DNA of 64,000 bases from Rubrivivax gelatinosus. GTDB lineage: Bacteria; Pseudomonadota; Gammaproteobacteria; Burkholderiales; Burkholderiaceae_C. Of this stretch, positions 1-8,661 are shown one piece after another; the first letter of the stretch is position 1; every line of letters begins with the position of its first letter. The stretch lies in contig NZ_SLXD01000003.1 of NCBI RefSeq assembly GCF_004340905.1, forward strand, positions 248,001-312,000. Reading direction: 5' to 3'. The notes beneath the pieces were generated by a model, which had not been told where the DNA came from, made no database searches, and worked only from the letters and a program-made list of their open reading frames with translations. Position numbers and translations under genes: made by a program.

Positions 1-1718
1 GCTACATCGACTACATCGAGCTCGACGCGGCCAGCAACCGCAGCATCGACGAGATCCGCGACCTGATCGAGCGCGCGGCCTACAAGCCCGGCATCGGGCG
101 CTTCAAGGTCTTCATGATCGACGAGGCGCACCAGCTCACCAAGGACGCCTTCAACGCGCTGCTGAAGACGCTGGAGGAGCCGCCCGAGTACCTGAAGTTC
201 GTGCTCGCGACGACCGACCCGGAGAAGATGCTGCCGACGGTGCTGTCGCGCTGCCTGCAGTTCAACCTGCGGCCGATGGCGCCGCAGACCGTGCACGATC
301 ACCTGCAGAAGGTGCTGGCCGCCGAGCACGTGCCGCACGACGAGGCCTCGCTGCGCCTGCTGTCGCGCGCCGCGCGCGGTTCGATGCGCGACGCGCTGTC
401 GCTCACCGACCAGGCCATCGCCTACGGCGGCGGGAGGGTCGACGAGGCCGTCGTGCGCGGCATGCTCGGCAGCGTCGACCGCGGCCATGCGCGCCGGCTG
501 GTCGAGGCGCTGGCCGCCCGCGACGGCGCCGCGGTGCTGGCCACCGTCGACGCGCTGCGTGCGATGGGCCTGTCGGCCGCGGCGACGCTGGAGGAACTGG
601 CCTCGCTGCTGCAGCAGATGGCGGTCGAGCAGGCCGTGCCCGGCGCGCTCGACGTGCAGGATCCGGACACCGAAGACGCGCGGGCGCTCGCCGGCGTGCT
701 GGCGCCCGACGAGACGCAGCTGCTCTACAGCATCGCGCTGCACGGCCGCGCCGAGCTGGCGCTGATGAGCGACGAATACGGCGCGCTGACGATGGTGCTG
801 CTGCGCCTGCTGGCCTTCCCGCCGGCCGGTGCCGCGCCGCTGCCGCCGCGCGAAGCGCCGCGTTCGGCGCCGCTGCGCGCGCCGTCGCCGCCGGCGATGA
901 CGATGCCGGTGGCCAAGGCCGCTGCGCCGGTCGCGGCACCTCAGCCGGCGCCGGCCGCGCCGGTGGCTGCGCCGCCGACCGCCGCGCCCGCATCGCGACC
1001 TACCGCGGCGCCTGTCGTTGAACGCCGACCGGAAGCGCCCGTGCCCGCGCCGGTGCCGCAAGCCGCCCCTGAACGCGCCACCAAGCGCGCGGCTTCGCAC
1101 GATGACGACGGGCCCCCCTGGGATCCTGACGACGAGCCACCGCTCGAAGGCGAGTTCCGACACGCCGTTGCGGCGCCGTCGCGCAGGCCAGCCGAAGTGC
1201 CGGAGCCCGAGCGCTTCGAGCCCGCTCCCGTCGACGCCGTGCCCGACGAGCCGCAGCCCGTCGAGCGCCGCCCGCGCCCCGTGCGCCGCGACGAGCCGCC
1301 GGCACCGCCGCCGCGCACCCCGCTGGGCGACCGCTGGTATGCGCTGTGCCAGACGATGGCCGAACGCGGCGCGGTTTCGGCGCTGCTGCGTGAACTGGCC
1401 TGGCAGGGCGGGCTGGTCGAGGTCGACGAGGCCGCCGCGCCGCCACGCTGGCGGCTGCAGGTCGAACGCGAGTCGCTGCGCACCAACGCGCTGCGCGAGA
1501 AGCTGGCGGCCGCGATGGCCGCCGAGCTCGGCGCGCCGGTCGAGCTGGTGCTCGAGCCCGGCTCGCCCGAGGACACGCCGGCCCGGCGCGATGCCTGGGA
1601 GCGCACGCGCCGCCAGCAGGAGGCCGAGCACACGATCCGCCACGATCCGGTGGTGCTGGAGCTGATGCGTCAGTTCCCCACGGCACGCCTGGTGCCGAAC
1701 TCGATCAAGCCGATCTGA
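1..1718 (+). CDS. dnaX: DNA polymerase III subunit gamma/tau, 3' part
   Basis: This is the clamp-loader ATPase of the replicative polymerase, cut by the left edge of the window; the reading frame is already open at base 3. The first visible residues belong to the AAA+ core: an ELDAASNR segment, then Walker B with DEAH (MIDEAHQ), then the sensor-1 region ATTDPEKMLPTVLSRC. The ATPase and collar domains run to about the middle of the visible protein. After them comes a long Ala/Pro-rich, low-complexity linker, and then a folded C-terminal tau region (from about GDRWYALCQ) that in this family contacts the polymerase alpha subunit. The Walker A motif and zinc module lie outside the window. The following genes are ybaB and recR, the usual bacterial order. 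No internal slippery A-run for a gamma frameshift was seen. Confidence 0.96.
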   Translation, partial: YIDYIELDAASNRSIDEIRDLIERAAYKPGIGRFKVFMIDEAHQLTKDAFNALLKTLEEPPEYLKFVLATTDPEKMLPTVLSRCLQFNLRPMAPQTVHDHLQKVLAAEHVPHDEASLRLLSRAARGSMRDALSLTDQAIAYGGGRVDEAVVRGMLGSVDRGHARRLVEALAARDGAAVLATVDALRAMGLSAAATLEELASLLQQMAVEQAVPGALDVQDPDTEDARALAGVLAPDETQLLYSIALHGRAELALMSDEYGALTMVLLRLLAFPPAGAAPLPPREAPRSAPLRAPSPPAMTMPVAKAAAPVAAPQPAPAAPVAAPPTAAPASRPTAAPVVERRPEAPVPAPVPQAAPERATKRAASHDDDGPPWDPDDEPPLEGEFRHAVAAPSRRPAEVPEPERFEPAPVDAVPDEPQPVERRPRPVRRDEPPAPPPRTPLGDRWYALCQTMAERGAVSALLRELAWQGGLVEVDEAAAPPRWRLQVERESLRTNALREKLAAAMAAELGAPVELVLEPGSPEDTPARRDAWERTRRQQEAEHTIRHDPVVLELMRQFPTARLVPNSIKPI

Positions 1719-1788
1719 GCGCCAGCGCCGCACGACGATAATCCCGCGTTTTCGGCGGCCCTGAAGGCCGCCACGAAAGGACACGACG

Positions 1789-2115
1789 ATGATGAAGGGC
1801 CAACTCGCCGGGCTGATGAAGCAGGCCCAGGCGATGCAGGAAAACATGAAGCGCGCCCAGGAAGAGCTGGCGCAGCTGGAGGTCGAGGGCCAGTCCGGCG
1901 CCGGCCTGGTGAAGGTCGTGATGACCTGCAAACACGACGTGCGCCGCCTCAGCATCGACCCCAGCCTGCTGGCCGACGACAAGGACATGCTGGAAGACCT
2001 GGTGGCCGCGGCCTTCAACGACGCCGTGCGCCGCGCCGACGAGGTCAGCGCCGAGAAGATGGGCAAGCTGACCGCCGGCATGCCGATGCCGCCGGGCATG
2101 AAGTTCCCGTTCTGA
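1789..2115 (+). CDS. ybaB: YbaB/EbfC nucleoid-associated protein
   Basis: A 108-residue member of the YbaB/EbfC family, small homodimeric DNA-binding proteins whose gene almost always sits between dnaX and recR. The protein opens with [20 protein letters not shown], an amphipathic helix, followed by the family's beta-sheet with [11 protein letters not shown] and a C-terminal helix. Length matches the family (about 105-110 residues). Two ATG codons occur in tandem at 1789 and 1792, either of which could be the start. An AAAGGA ribosome site lies about ten bases upstream. The Met/Gly/Pro-rich end ([13 protein letters not shown]) is also typical. It is probably co-transcribed with its neighbours. 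Confidence 0.95.
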   Translation: MMKGQLAGLMKQAQAMQENMKRAQEELAQLEVEGQSGAGLVKVVMTCKHDVRRLSIDPSLLADDKDMLEDLVAAAFNDAVRRADEVSAEKMGKLTAGMPMPPGMKFPF

Positions 2116-2125
2116 CGCCTTGCCG

Positions 2126-2713
2126 ATGGCCGACACCGCGCTCGATGCGCTGATCGAGGCGCTGCGGCGGCTGCCGGGCGTCGGCCAGAAGTCGGCGCAG
2201 CGGGTGGCCTTCCACCTGCTGCAGCACGACCGCGACGGCGCGCGCCGCCTGGCGCACGCGCTGGACGTCGCCGCCGAGCGTGTGCACCACTGCGCGCGCT
2301 GCCACACCTTCACCGAAGACGAGGTCTGCCCCGTCTGCCGCGACCCCGAGCGCGACGCCCGGCTGCTGTGCGTCGTCGAGACGCCGGCCGACCAGCACGC
2401 GCTGGAACGCAGCGGCGGCTACCGCGGCCTGTACTTCGTGCTGATGGGCCGGCTGTCGCCGCTGGACGGCATCGGCGCCGGCGACATCGGCGCCGCCGAG
2501 CTGATCGAGCGCGCCAGCGACGGCACGGTGCAGGAGGTCATCCTGGCCACCAGCTTCACCGCCGAAGGCGAGGTCACCGCGCACGCGCTGGCGCAGGCAC
2601 TGCGTGCACGCGGCCTCAAGGTCACGCGCCTGGCGCGCGGCGTGCCGGCGGGCAGCGAAATCGAATACGTCGACCTGGGCACGATCGCCCACGCGCTGGT
2701 CGACCGGCGCTGA
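2126..2713 (+). CDS. recR: Recombination mediator protein RecR
   Basis: RecR acts with RecO (and RecF) to load RecA on gapped DNA. The 195-residue product has the family layout: an N-terminal helix-hairpin-helix (residues 8-30, [13 protein letters not shown]), a four-cysteine zinc finger (C56, C59, C68, C71), and a Toprim domain that contains VVETPAD and [10 protein letters not shown]. The ATG at 2126 is preferred because it gives the standard length; a TTG two codons upstream is possible. It begins ten bases after the ybaB stop, so the two are likely one transcript. It is convergent with the rlhA gene on the other strand. Confidence 0.96.
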   Translation: MADTALDALIEALRRLPGVGQKSAQRVAFHLLQHDRDGARRLAHALDVAAERVHHCARCHTFTEDEVCPVCRDPERDARLLCVVETPADQHALERSGGYRGLYFVLMGRLSPLDGIGAGDIGAAELIERASDGTVQEVILATSFTAEGEVTAHALAQALRARGLKVTRLARGVPAGSEIEYVDLGTIAHALVDRR

Positions 2714-2719
2714 ACGGGC

Positions 2720-2833
2720 TCCCTCTCCCGCGTGCGGGAGAGGGCTGGGGTGAGGGTGGCGGCGATCCGCGTGAATGCCTGCGGCGTGCGCGGCCCCTCA
2801 CCCCAGCCCTCTCCCCCTTGCGGGGGCGAGGGA
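2720..2833. repeat. Intergenic inverted-repeat element with a perfect 21-base arm
   Basis: Two exact 21-base arms (2736-2756 and 2795-2815) are reverse complements, separated by 38 bases. Each arm is part of a second, local hairpin: the left one pairs 2721-2731 with 2734-2744 perfectly (11 bp, two-base loop), and the right one contains CCCCC/GGGGG around 2813-2825. The core reads CCTCACCCCAGCCCTCTCC, a motif recalled as a common intergenic element in many Proteobacteria. It fills the gap between the convergent genes recR and rlhA and could end transcription from both sides, although no T-tract follows. Confidence 0.75.
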
Positions 2834-2840
2834 GAAGAGC

Positions 2841-4790
2841 TCAGGCGCGCGACGCCGGCCGTGTGCGGTAGAACGCCATCGGTTGCGCCTTGGCCTCGCG
2901 CAGCACGCTCTTCCTGATGCGGCCGACGACGTGCATCTCGCAGGGCTTGCAGTCGAAGCGCAGCGTCAGGCGCTCGCCGCCGGAGACCAGCGTCAGCGGC
3001 TCGGCGCGCACCGTGCCCTGCACGCCGATCACGCCCTTGGCCTGCTTGGGGCACAGCGACAGCGACCAGCGCACGCAGTGGCGCGTGATCATCAGGCTGA
3101 CCTCGTCGGCGCGCTCGTGGCTCTCGTAGGCGGCTTCGACGACCTTCACGCCGTGGCGGGCGTAGAAGGCTGCGGCCTTCGTGTTGTGCACGTTGGCCAG
3201 GTAGCTCAGCGTGTCCTCGGGGTAGGGCGCCGGCGGGTCTTTGGGCGTCGCGCGCGGCAGCGGCTCGAAGGCCGCGGCGCGCGCCGCTTCCAGGGCCGCG
3301 ACGGCGTCGCGGCGCAGCGCGTTGGCCACCGACGCCGGCACGAACCACGGCGCCACGATGTCGACGCCACGCGCCTCGAAGATCGTGCCGCCCAGGCGCG
3401 CCAGGTTCTCGCGCAGTGTCGATTCGTTGCGCGCCGCGTCCTTCGGCAACTGGTGCGCGTGCACGACCTCGGCATGCGCGTAATGGCCGTCGGCGTCGAC
3501 GAGCTGCAGCGCGAAGCCTTCGCCGGTGGCCTCGAAACGCAGGTCGACCGCGATCAGTCGCTCGGCCGACTTCTTCTCCAGCAGCCGGTCCCAGGCCATG
3601 TCGCGGTTGCGGCTGATCGCAGCGTCGCGGCGCAGGTCCTTCAGCGTCTCGATAGGCGCGTTGGGCTGCACGCGCCAGGCGCGGCCGCCCAGCGACGTGG
3701 CGACGTTGACCGGCACGCCCTGCAGCTCGCCCTGGCGGTCCCACCAGGTCAGCGCGTCGCCGTTGTTCAGCGCCGCCGAGGCGTCGGCGAGCGTGAGGTC
3801 GAAGTGGTCCTTGCCGACCCGCGTGACGTGGCCGATCTCGATGCCGGCGTGTTTGGGCGTGTCGAAGGCGCCGATGTCGCTCTGGCGGCCGTTGACGAAG
3901 TAGTCGGTCGCGCCGCGGTTGAAGCTGCGCGCCGGGTCGGGCGTGAAGCTGTAGCGGCAGCGGCCGCTGGAGGCGGCGCGCAGGTCCGGGCGCTCGTCGA
4001 GCAGGCGGTCGAGCAGCTGGCGGTAGTGCGCGGTGACGTTCTTCACCGTGCCCATGTCCTTGTAGCGGCCCTCGATCTTGAAGCTGCGCACGCCGGCGGC
4101 CACCAGCGCCGGCAGGTTGGCGCCCTGGTCGTTGTCCTTCAGCGAGAGCACGTGCTTCTCGTGCGCGACGATGCGGCCCTGGGCGTCGGTCACCGTGTAC
4201 GGCAGCCGGCACTCCTGCGAGCACGAACCGCGGTTGGCGCTGCGCCCGGTGTGCGCGTGGCTGATGTAGCACTGGCCGCTGTAGGCCACGCATAGCGCGC
4301 CGTGCACGAAGAACTCCAGCACGACGCCGGGCGCGGCGGCGGCCACGGCCTCGATCTCGGCCAGCGTCAGCTCGCGCGCCAGCACCAGCTGCGAGAAGCC
4401 AGCGTCCTGAAGGAAACGCGCCTTCTCCGGCGTGCGGATGTCGGTCTGCGTGCTGGCGTGCAGCTGGATCGGCGGCAGGTCCAGCTCCAGCAGGCCCATG
4501 TCCTGGACGATCAGCGCGTCGGCGCCGGCGCGCCAGACGTCCCAGGCCAGGCGGCGCGCGTCTTCGAGCTCGTCGTCGCGCAGGATGGTGTTCAGCGTGA
4601 CGAAGACACGCGCGTTCCAGCGGTGCGCGTGGCGCGCCAGGCGTTCGATGTCGGCCAGCGGGTTGCCGGCCTTGTCGCGCGCGCCGAAGCTCGGGCCGCC
4701 GATGTAGACGGCGTCGGCGCCGTGGTTGACGGCTTCGATGCCGACGTCGGCGTCGCGCGCCGGCGCGAGCAGTTCCAATGTGTCTCGCAC
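2841..4790 (-). CDS. rlhA: U32-family 23S rRNA C2501 hydroxylase RlhA (YdcP type)
   Basis: A 649-residue U32-family protein that matches E. coli YdcP/RlhA (653 residues) along its whole length. That enzyme makes 5-hydroxycytidine at C2501 of 23S rRNA, using prephenate-dependent iron-sulfur chemistry. The start reads DTLELLAPARDADV, followed by HGADAVYIGGPSFGAR, VALNTI-type motifs, FFVHGALCVAYSGQCYISH, GSCSQECRLPY and FKIEGRYKDM. The cysteine-rich blocks are those of the family. The long C-terminal extension (PKQAKGVIG and RFDCKPCEMHV) separates it from the shorter TrhP/YegQ U32 proteins. GTG at 4790 is chosen because family homology begins directly after it and no ATG lies nearby. The upstream gene thrH ends 17 bases before it, so the two are likely one operon. 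Confidence 0.9.
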   Translation of the reverse strand: MRDTLELLAPARDADVGIEAVNHGADAVYIGGPSFGARDKAGNPLADIERLARHAHRWNARVFVTLNTILRDDELEDARRLAWDVWRAGADALIVQDMGLLELDLPPIQLHASTQTDIRTPEKARFLQDAGFSQLVLARELTLAEIEAVAAAAPGVVLEFFVHGALCVAYSGQCYISHAHTGRSANRGSCSQECRLPYTVTDAQGRIVAHEKHVLSLKDNDQGANLPALVAAGVRSFKIEGRYKDMGTVKNVTAHYRQLLDRLLDERPDLRAASSGRCRYSFTPDPARSFNRGATDYFVNGRQSDIGAFDTPKHAGIEIGHVTRVGKDHFDLTLADASAALNNGDALTWWDRQGELQGVPVNVATSLGGRAWRVQPNAPIETLKDLRRDAAISRNRDMAWDRLLEKKSAERLIAVDLRFEATGEGFALQLVDADGHYAHAEVVHAHQLPKDAARNESTLRENLARLGGTIFEARGVDIVAPWFVPASVANALRRDAVAALEAARAAAFEPLPRATPKDPPAPYPEDTLSYLANVHNTKAAAFYARHGVKVVEAAYESHERADEVSLMITRHCVRWSLSLCPKQAKGVIGVQGTVRAEPLTLVSGGERLTLRFDCKPCEMHVVGRIRKSVLREAKAQPMAFYRTRPASRA

Positions 4791-4807
4791 GGCGGGACGG
4801 CGGCCGT

Positions 4808-5422
4808 TCAGCCGCGCAGGCGCGCTGCAGCGCCGTCGATCGACGCCTTCAGCTCGTCGTAGTTCCGGTTCACCGGGAACTGCGGGAACTGCGCAACGAT
4901 GCTCTCGGGCGGGTGGATGAAGAAGCCGGCGTCGGCGGCGCCGAGCATGCCGGTGTCGTTGTACGAGTCGCCGGCGGCGATGACCTGGAAGTTCAGCGAC
5001 TTCAGCGCGTTGACCGCGTGGCGCTTCTGGTCGGGCTGGCGCAGTTTGTAGTCGGCGACGTAGCCTTCGGCGTCGATCTCCAGCCGGTGGCAGAACAGCG
5101 TCGGGCGGCCGAGCTGGCGCATCAGCGGGTCGGCGAACTCGTAGAAGGTGTCCGACAGGATGATCACCTGGTAGCGCGAGCGCAGATCGTCGAGGAACTC
5201 GCGTGCGCCGGGCAGCGGTGCCATGCCGGCGATGACCTCCTGGATGTCGGCCAGCTTCAGGCCGTGCTCGCGCAGCATCGCCAGGCGCCAGCGCATCAGC
5301 TTGTCGTAGTCGGGCTCGTCGCGTGTCGTGCGCGAGAAGGCGGCGATGCCGGTGCGTTGCGAGAACGCGATCCAGATCTCGGGGACCAGCACCCCTTCGA
5401 GGTCGAGGCAGACGACTTGCAT
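4808..5422 (-). CDS. thrH: Bifunctional phosphoserine phosphatase/homoserine phosphotransferase ThrH
   Basis: A 204-residue HAD-superfamily protein close to Pseudomonas ThrH, which removes phosphate from phosphoserine and can pass it to homoserine. The HAD motif I nucleophile is in CLDLEGVLVPEIW (in ThrH the usual DxD is DLE), motif II is VIILSDTFYEF, and motif IV is AAGDSYNDTGML. Length and motif spacing match the roughly 205-residue family. A TAGGAT hexamer lies only eight bases before the ATG, so the transcript may have almost no leader. It is followed by rlhA after 17 bases. No functional link between the two is evident. Confidence 0.92.
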   Translation of the reverse strand: MQVVCLDLEGVLVPEIWIAFSQRTGIAAFSRTTRDEPDYDKLMRWRLAMLREHGLKLADIQEVIAGMAPLPGAREFLDDLRSRYQVIILSDTFYEFADPLMRQLGRPTLFCHRLEIDAEGYVADYKLRQPDQKRHAVNALKSLNFQVIAAGDSYNDTGMLGAADAGFFIHPPESIVAQFPQFPVNRNYDELKASIDGAAARLRG

Positions 5423-5583
5423 GGGGCGCGATCCTAGCGCAGCGCTGCATCGTGCCGTCGCCGCCGCATCAAGCGTGATTTCTCCACGACCGGAGGGTCG
5501 TCAAGCCCCCAGCGGACGTCGGATGCGCGTGGCGCGGCGCGCCGCCGCTATGCTTTCCGGCTGGATCAACCGATGGATACGTG

Positions 5584-6186
5584 ATGGCCGAGGGCAAGGC
5601 CGACGGCCAGGAGCCGGCCGGCGCCGAACTGCTGGACAAGGTACGCCGCGAACTCTCGCGCCAGCAAGGGCGCGCCGAGGGTCCGCTGTACCGTGTCGTC
5701 GAGGTCGGGCGCGACAGCGACGGGCGGCTCGTCAAACACGCCCAGATCTGGCACAGCGACCTGTCGGTGGCGCGGCGTTTCGGCCGCGCGCTGGCGGCCA
5801 ACTCGGTCGCCCAGCAGGTCACCGTGACTGACAGCGCCGGCAACGTGCTCGAGGAGATCTCCCCGCCGCCGCCTGGCGTGCTGCCGCCCGGCTGGGATGG
5901 CTGGCGCGACCTGCCGCTGCCGCCGCTGCCGCGGCCCAAGCCGGCGAAACCCAAGCCCACCTTCGGCAGCGTGCCGGCGGCACTGGCGCGCTCGCACCCG
6001 CCTGCACCGTCTGCACCGCCTTCGCCGCCGCCGGTGCTGCCGGTGCTCGGGGCGGCTGCGGCCGCGGCCGCGCCGGCTGGCGACGCCGCGCCCCGGACAC
6101 TGCTGCCGCAAACCGCGCCGCCGCCGGCTGGCGATGGCAAGCCCCCGGGCGAAGACGGCGACGACGTCGCCATCGTGCTGCCCTGA
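5584..6186 (+). CDS. Hypothetical proline/alanine-rich protein
   Basis: A 200-residue protein I do not recognise. The first 90 residues look folded and charged (MAEGKADGQEPAGAELLDK, then a segment with YRVVEVGRDSDGRLVKHAQIW). The second half is dominated by Pro, Ala and Lys-Pro stretches such as PLPPLPRPKPAKPKP and APSAPPSPPPVLPVL, and is probably disordered. It has no signal peptide and no clear membrane segment. GTG at 5581 directly precedes the ATG and could serve instead. A TATGCT hexamer 30 bases upstream may be its -10 box. Codon positions keep the GC bias expected of a real gene. It stands alone: the downstream gene is on the other strand and convergent. Confidence 0.6.
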   Translation: MAEGKADGQEPAGAELLDKVRRELSRQQGRAEGPLYRVVEVGRDSDGRLVKHAQIWHSDLSVARRFGRALAANSVAQQVTVTDSAGNVLEEISPPPPGVLPPGWDGWRDLPLPPLPRPKPAKPKPTFGSVPAALARSHPPAPSAPPSPPPVLPVLGAAAAAAAPAGDAAPRTLLPQTAPPPAGDGKPPGEDGDDVAIVLP

Positions 6187-6198
6187 GGCGTCCGCCGT

Positions 6199-7419
6199 TC
6201 AGGGCGTGCTGCCGTACTGGCTGTCGAGCCAGCGCATGCGCCGGGTCAGCCAGTTCTTGAGGTAGCGCACTTCCTCGTCGTAGGTGTCGTAGACGACGTG
6301 GTTGGGCCAGACGTAGCTGCCCAACAGCGGCCAGCGCTGGAAGTTGCGCTGCTGCGCCTCCTGCAGCGCCTTGACCGTCACGTCGACATGGAACTGCAGT
6401 GCGTCGGCCCGGGCATACAGCCGGCTCCACTGGCGCCGCACCTCGGTGTCGAAACCCGGGGTCTGGAAGGCGTGGTTCATGTAGACGCGATGGCGCATCG
6501 AGAAGCCCTCGGTCTTCCAGTCGTCGTTGAAGTCGACGTTGCCCGCGGCGATGTCGAAGTCCCAGACAGGCCCGAAACGCAGCGGCCCGTCGTCACGTCG
6601 GTACATGAAGGTGCTGCTGTTGAACGCGTCGGTGTTGCGCATCAGTTCGTTGACCAGATAGAAGCTGGCCATCGACGCGACATCGGCGCGCTCGAAGCTC
6701 GCCGGCGAATGCGCGTACAGCGCGTCCTCGAAGGCGTTCATGAAGTCGCGGATCGCCTCGGTCTGCGGCCCGGTGGCGTCGGACTTGACGACGTAGGGAC
6801 TGCCCCGCGTGGTCTTGAACCAGAGGTCCTCGCTGGCGTAGCGCGTATCCCACTCGACCAGGAAACCGGGGCTGGCCTCGTCCTCCGCACCGATGTCGAC
6901 CCGGTCCTCGCCGGTCTCGACGTGCTCGGTGAGCTGGTACAGCCCCTGGTACTCGCCGTTGAGCTCGAGCTCGACGTAGCGCGAGCGCGGCACGTACTCC
7001 ATCTCCAGCAGCCTGGCGACGCAGAACGCCACCTCGTTGCGCAGCATCGTCTTGTCGGAGTAGTTGGCCAGCAGCGCCCAGTCCTTCTCGGCGGGCATGC
7101 CGTACAGCGGGGTCGACTCGTCGAGCTTCAGGCGGTACGGCTTCTTGGGCATCGTCCAGGTGCTGTTGCCGCGGCCGCGGATGCGCGTGTCGAGCTTGCG
7201 GCCGTCGATCCAGACCTCGGCGTCGACGTAGTCCTCGGTCGACAGGATGTCCCGGCCCCCTGCGGTGCGGATGGAGACCGTCTGCGGGCGAGCGGCGCCG
7301 CAGGCGGTTTCGGGCAGAGTGCCGGTGTCCGGCGGGGTGGTGTCGCCGCCACCGCCGCCGCAGGCGGCCAGAAGCGCCACGGCGGTGCAGCAGAGAGCGG
7401 ATCGAAGCAAGGTGAACAT
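6199..7419 (-). CDS. CotH-kinase family lipoprotein
   Basis: A 406-residue protein of the CotH family, atypical protein kinases first described in Bacillus spore coats. The N-terminus is a lipoprotein signal (lipobox LAAC, Cys20) followed by a GGGGGD linker, with no Asp at +2, so outer-membrane placement is likely. CotH features follow in order: the glycine-rich RIRGRGNSTW, the basic KKPYRLKLD, KDWALLANYSDKTMLRN, YVELELNGEYQGLYQLTEHVE, and the metal-binding-like VWDFDIAAGN near residue 295. Function outside spores is not established; phosphorylation of secreted proteins is an inference from the family. It has no obvious operon partner. Confidence 0.85.
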   Translation of the reverse strand: MFTLLRSALCCTAVALLAACGGGGGDTTPPDTGTLPETACGAARPQTVSIRTAGGRDILSTEDYVDAEVWIDGRKLDTRIRGRGNSTWTMPKKPYRLKLDESTPLYGMPAEKDWALLANYSDKTMLRNEVAFCVARLLEMEYVPRSRYVELELNGEYQGLYQLTEHVETGEDRVDIGAEDEASPGFLVEWDTRYASEDLWFKTTRGSPYVVKSDATGPQTEAIRDFMNAFEDALYAHSPASFERADVASMASFYLVNELMRNTDAFNSSTFMYRRDDGPLRFGPVWDFDIAAGNVDFNDDWKTEGFSMRHRVYMNHAFQTPGFDTEVRRQWSRLYARADALQFHVDVTVKALQEAQQRNFQRWPLLGSYVWPNHVVYDTYDEEVRYLKNWLTRRMRWLDSQYGSTP

Positions 7420-7511
7420 GTCGGGGGCATGACGTGGTGTAACCGGGCGAGGCTAAGGCAATGTCGCCGCCGGCTCGTCCGGCTCATCCCCCTGACGAGG
7501 GTGCGTACCCG

Positions 7512-8588
7512 CTACTCGGCGCTGCCCAGCGTCACCGTCACGCTGCGCGACTGGCCGGCACGCCAGACGGTCAGCGTCACGCGTTCGCCCGGCTGGCGCG
7601 TCTCCAGCAGCGACAGGATGTCGTCCAGGCTGTCGACCGCCTCGCCGGCCACCGCGGTGATGACGTCGCCGGCGACGATCTGCGAGCCGCGCCCGCGCTG
7701 GAAGGGTTTCAGGCCCGCCTTGGCCGCCGGGCTGCCCGGCTGAACCTGCACCAGCGGCACGCCGCGTGGCAGGCCCAGCGCCCGCGTCAGGTTGGCCGGG
7801 CCGGCGGTCACGCCGAGAGCCGGGCGCAGGAAACGCCCGTCGCGGATCAGCCGCGGCACGATGCGGTTGACCTCGTCGACGGGGATCGCGAAGCCGATGC
7901 CGGCGCTGGCGCCGCTGGGGCTGGCGATCTGGGTGTTGACGCCGATCAGCCGGCCGGCGCTGTCGAGCAGCGGGCCGCCGGAGTTGCCGGGGTTGATCGC
8001 GGCGTCGGTCTGGATCACGCCGCGGATCGTGCGGCTGTTGAAGGACTCGATCTCGCGCCCGAGCGCGCTGACGATGCCGGTGGTCAGCGTCTGATCCAGC
8101 CCGAAGGGGTTGCCGATGGCGTAGACCCGCTGGCCGACGCGCAGCTCGCGGCTGGTGCCGAGGGCGATCGGCGGCAGCTTCTCGCGCGGCGCCTTGATGC
8201 GCAGCACCGCCAGGTCGCGGTCGGGGAAGGCGCCGACGAGTTCGGCCTCGAAGCTCGTCTGGTCGGCCAGCGTCACCTGGGCGCCGCTGCCGCCCTGGAT
8301 GACGTGGAAATTGGTGACGATGTGGCCGGCCTCGTCCCAGACGAAGCCGGTGCCGGTGCCGGCCGGCACCTGCTGCACGTTCAGCGAGAAGAAGTCGCGC
8401 CGCGCCGCCAGCGTCGTGATGTGCACGACCGAGGGCGAGGCCTTGCGGAAGAGTTCGATGTTGGCCGTCTCTTCGGCGGCCAGCGGGCCGCGCGGCGTCA
8501 CGGCGCGTGGCCCGGCTTCGGTGCGCGCCTGCAGCGGCAGCGCCAGGCCGGCGAGGATCAGGGCGAGGGCGATCGGATGTCGTTTCAT
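7512..8588 (-). CDS. Periplasmic trypsin-like serine protease with PDZ domain (HtrA/Deg type)
   Basis: A 358-residue protease with an N-terminal signal peptide (KRHPIALALILAGLALPLQA). The chymotrypsin fold carries the catalytic triad His95 (VTNFHVI), Asp125 (DRDLAVLRI) and Ser203 (NPGNSGGPLLD). One PDZ domain follows (about residues 255-355, GVPLVQVQPGSPAAKAGL ... GDVITAVAGE). A single PDZ and about 360 residues resemble DegS more than DegP, but the family commonly found in Burkholderiales differs from DegS in lacking a retained membrane anchor. Its likely role is proteolysis of misfolded or regulatory envelope proteins. It lies 73 bases after the thioesterase gene of the large catabolic operon but probably has its own promoter. 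Confidence 0.92.
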   Translation of the reverse strand: MKRHPIALALILAGLALPLQARTEAGPRAVTPRGPLAAEETANIELFRKASPSVVHITTLAARRDFFSLNVQQVPAGTGTGFVWDEAGHIVTNFHVIQGGSGAQVTLADQTSFEAELVGAFPDRDLAVLRIKAPREKLPPIALGTSRELRVGQRVYAIGNPFGLDQTLTTGIVSALGREIESFNSRTIRGVIQTDAAINPGNSGGPLLDSAGRLIGVNTQIASPSGASAGIGFAIPVDEVNRIVPRLIRDGRFLRPALGVTAGPANLTRALGLPRGVPLVQVQPGSPAAKAGLKPFQRGRGSQIVAGDVITAVAGEAVDSLDDILSLLETRQPGERVTLTVWRAGQSRSVTVTLGSAE

Positions 8589-8661
8589 CGTCTGCGGGGC
8601 GGGCCGGCGGCACCGCCAGAGGCTCGGACCAGGCCTGATTTTCGCAGCCGGTGCGGGTGCT

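Noticed and set aside
2775..4295. A 506-codon plus-strand frame opposite rlhA
   Set aside because: It starts inside the inverted repeat, has no ribosome site and encodes Arg/Ala/Gln-rich low-complexity sequence opposite a clear family protein.
2845..5400. Horizontal transfer or prophage signal
   Set aside because: Codon and base composition stay uniform here and across the window, and no integrase, transposase or att-like repeat is present.
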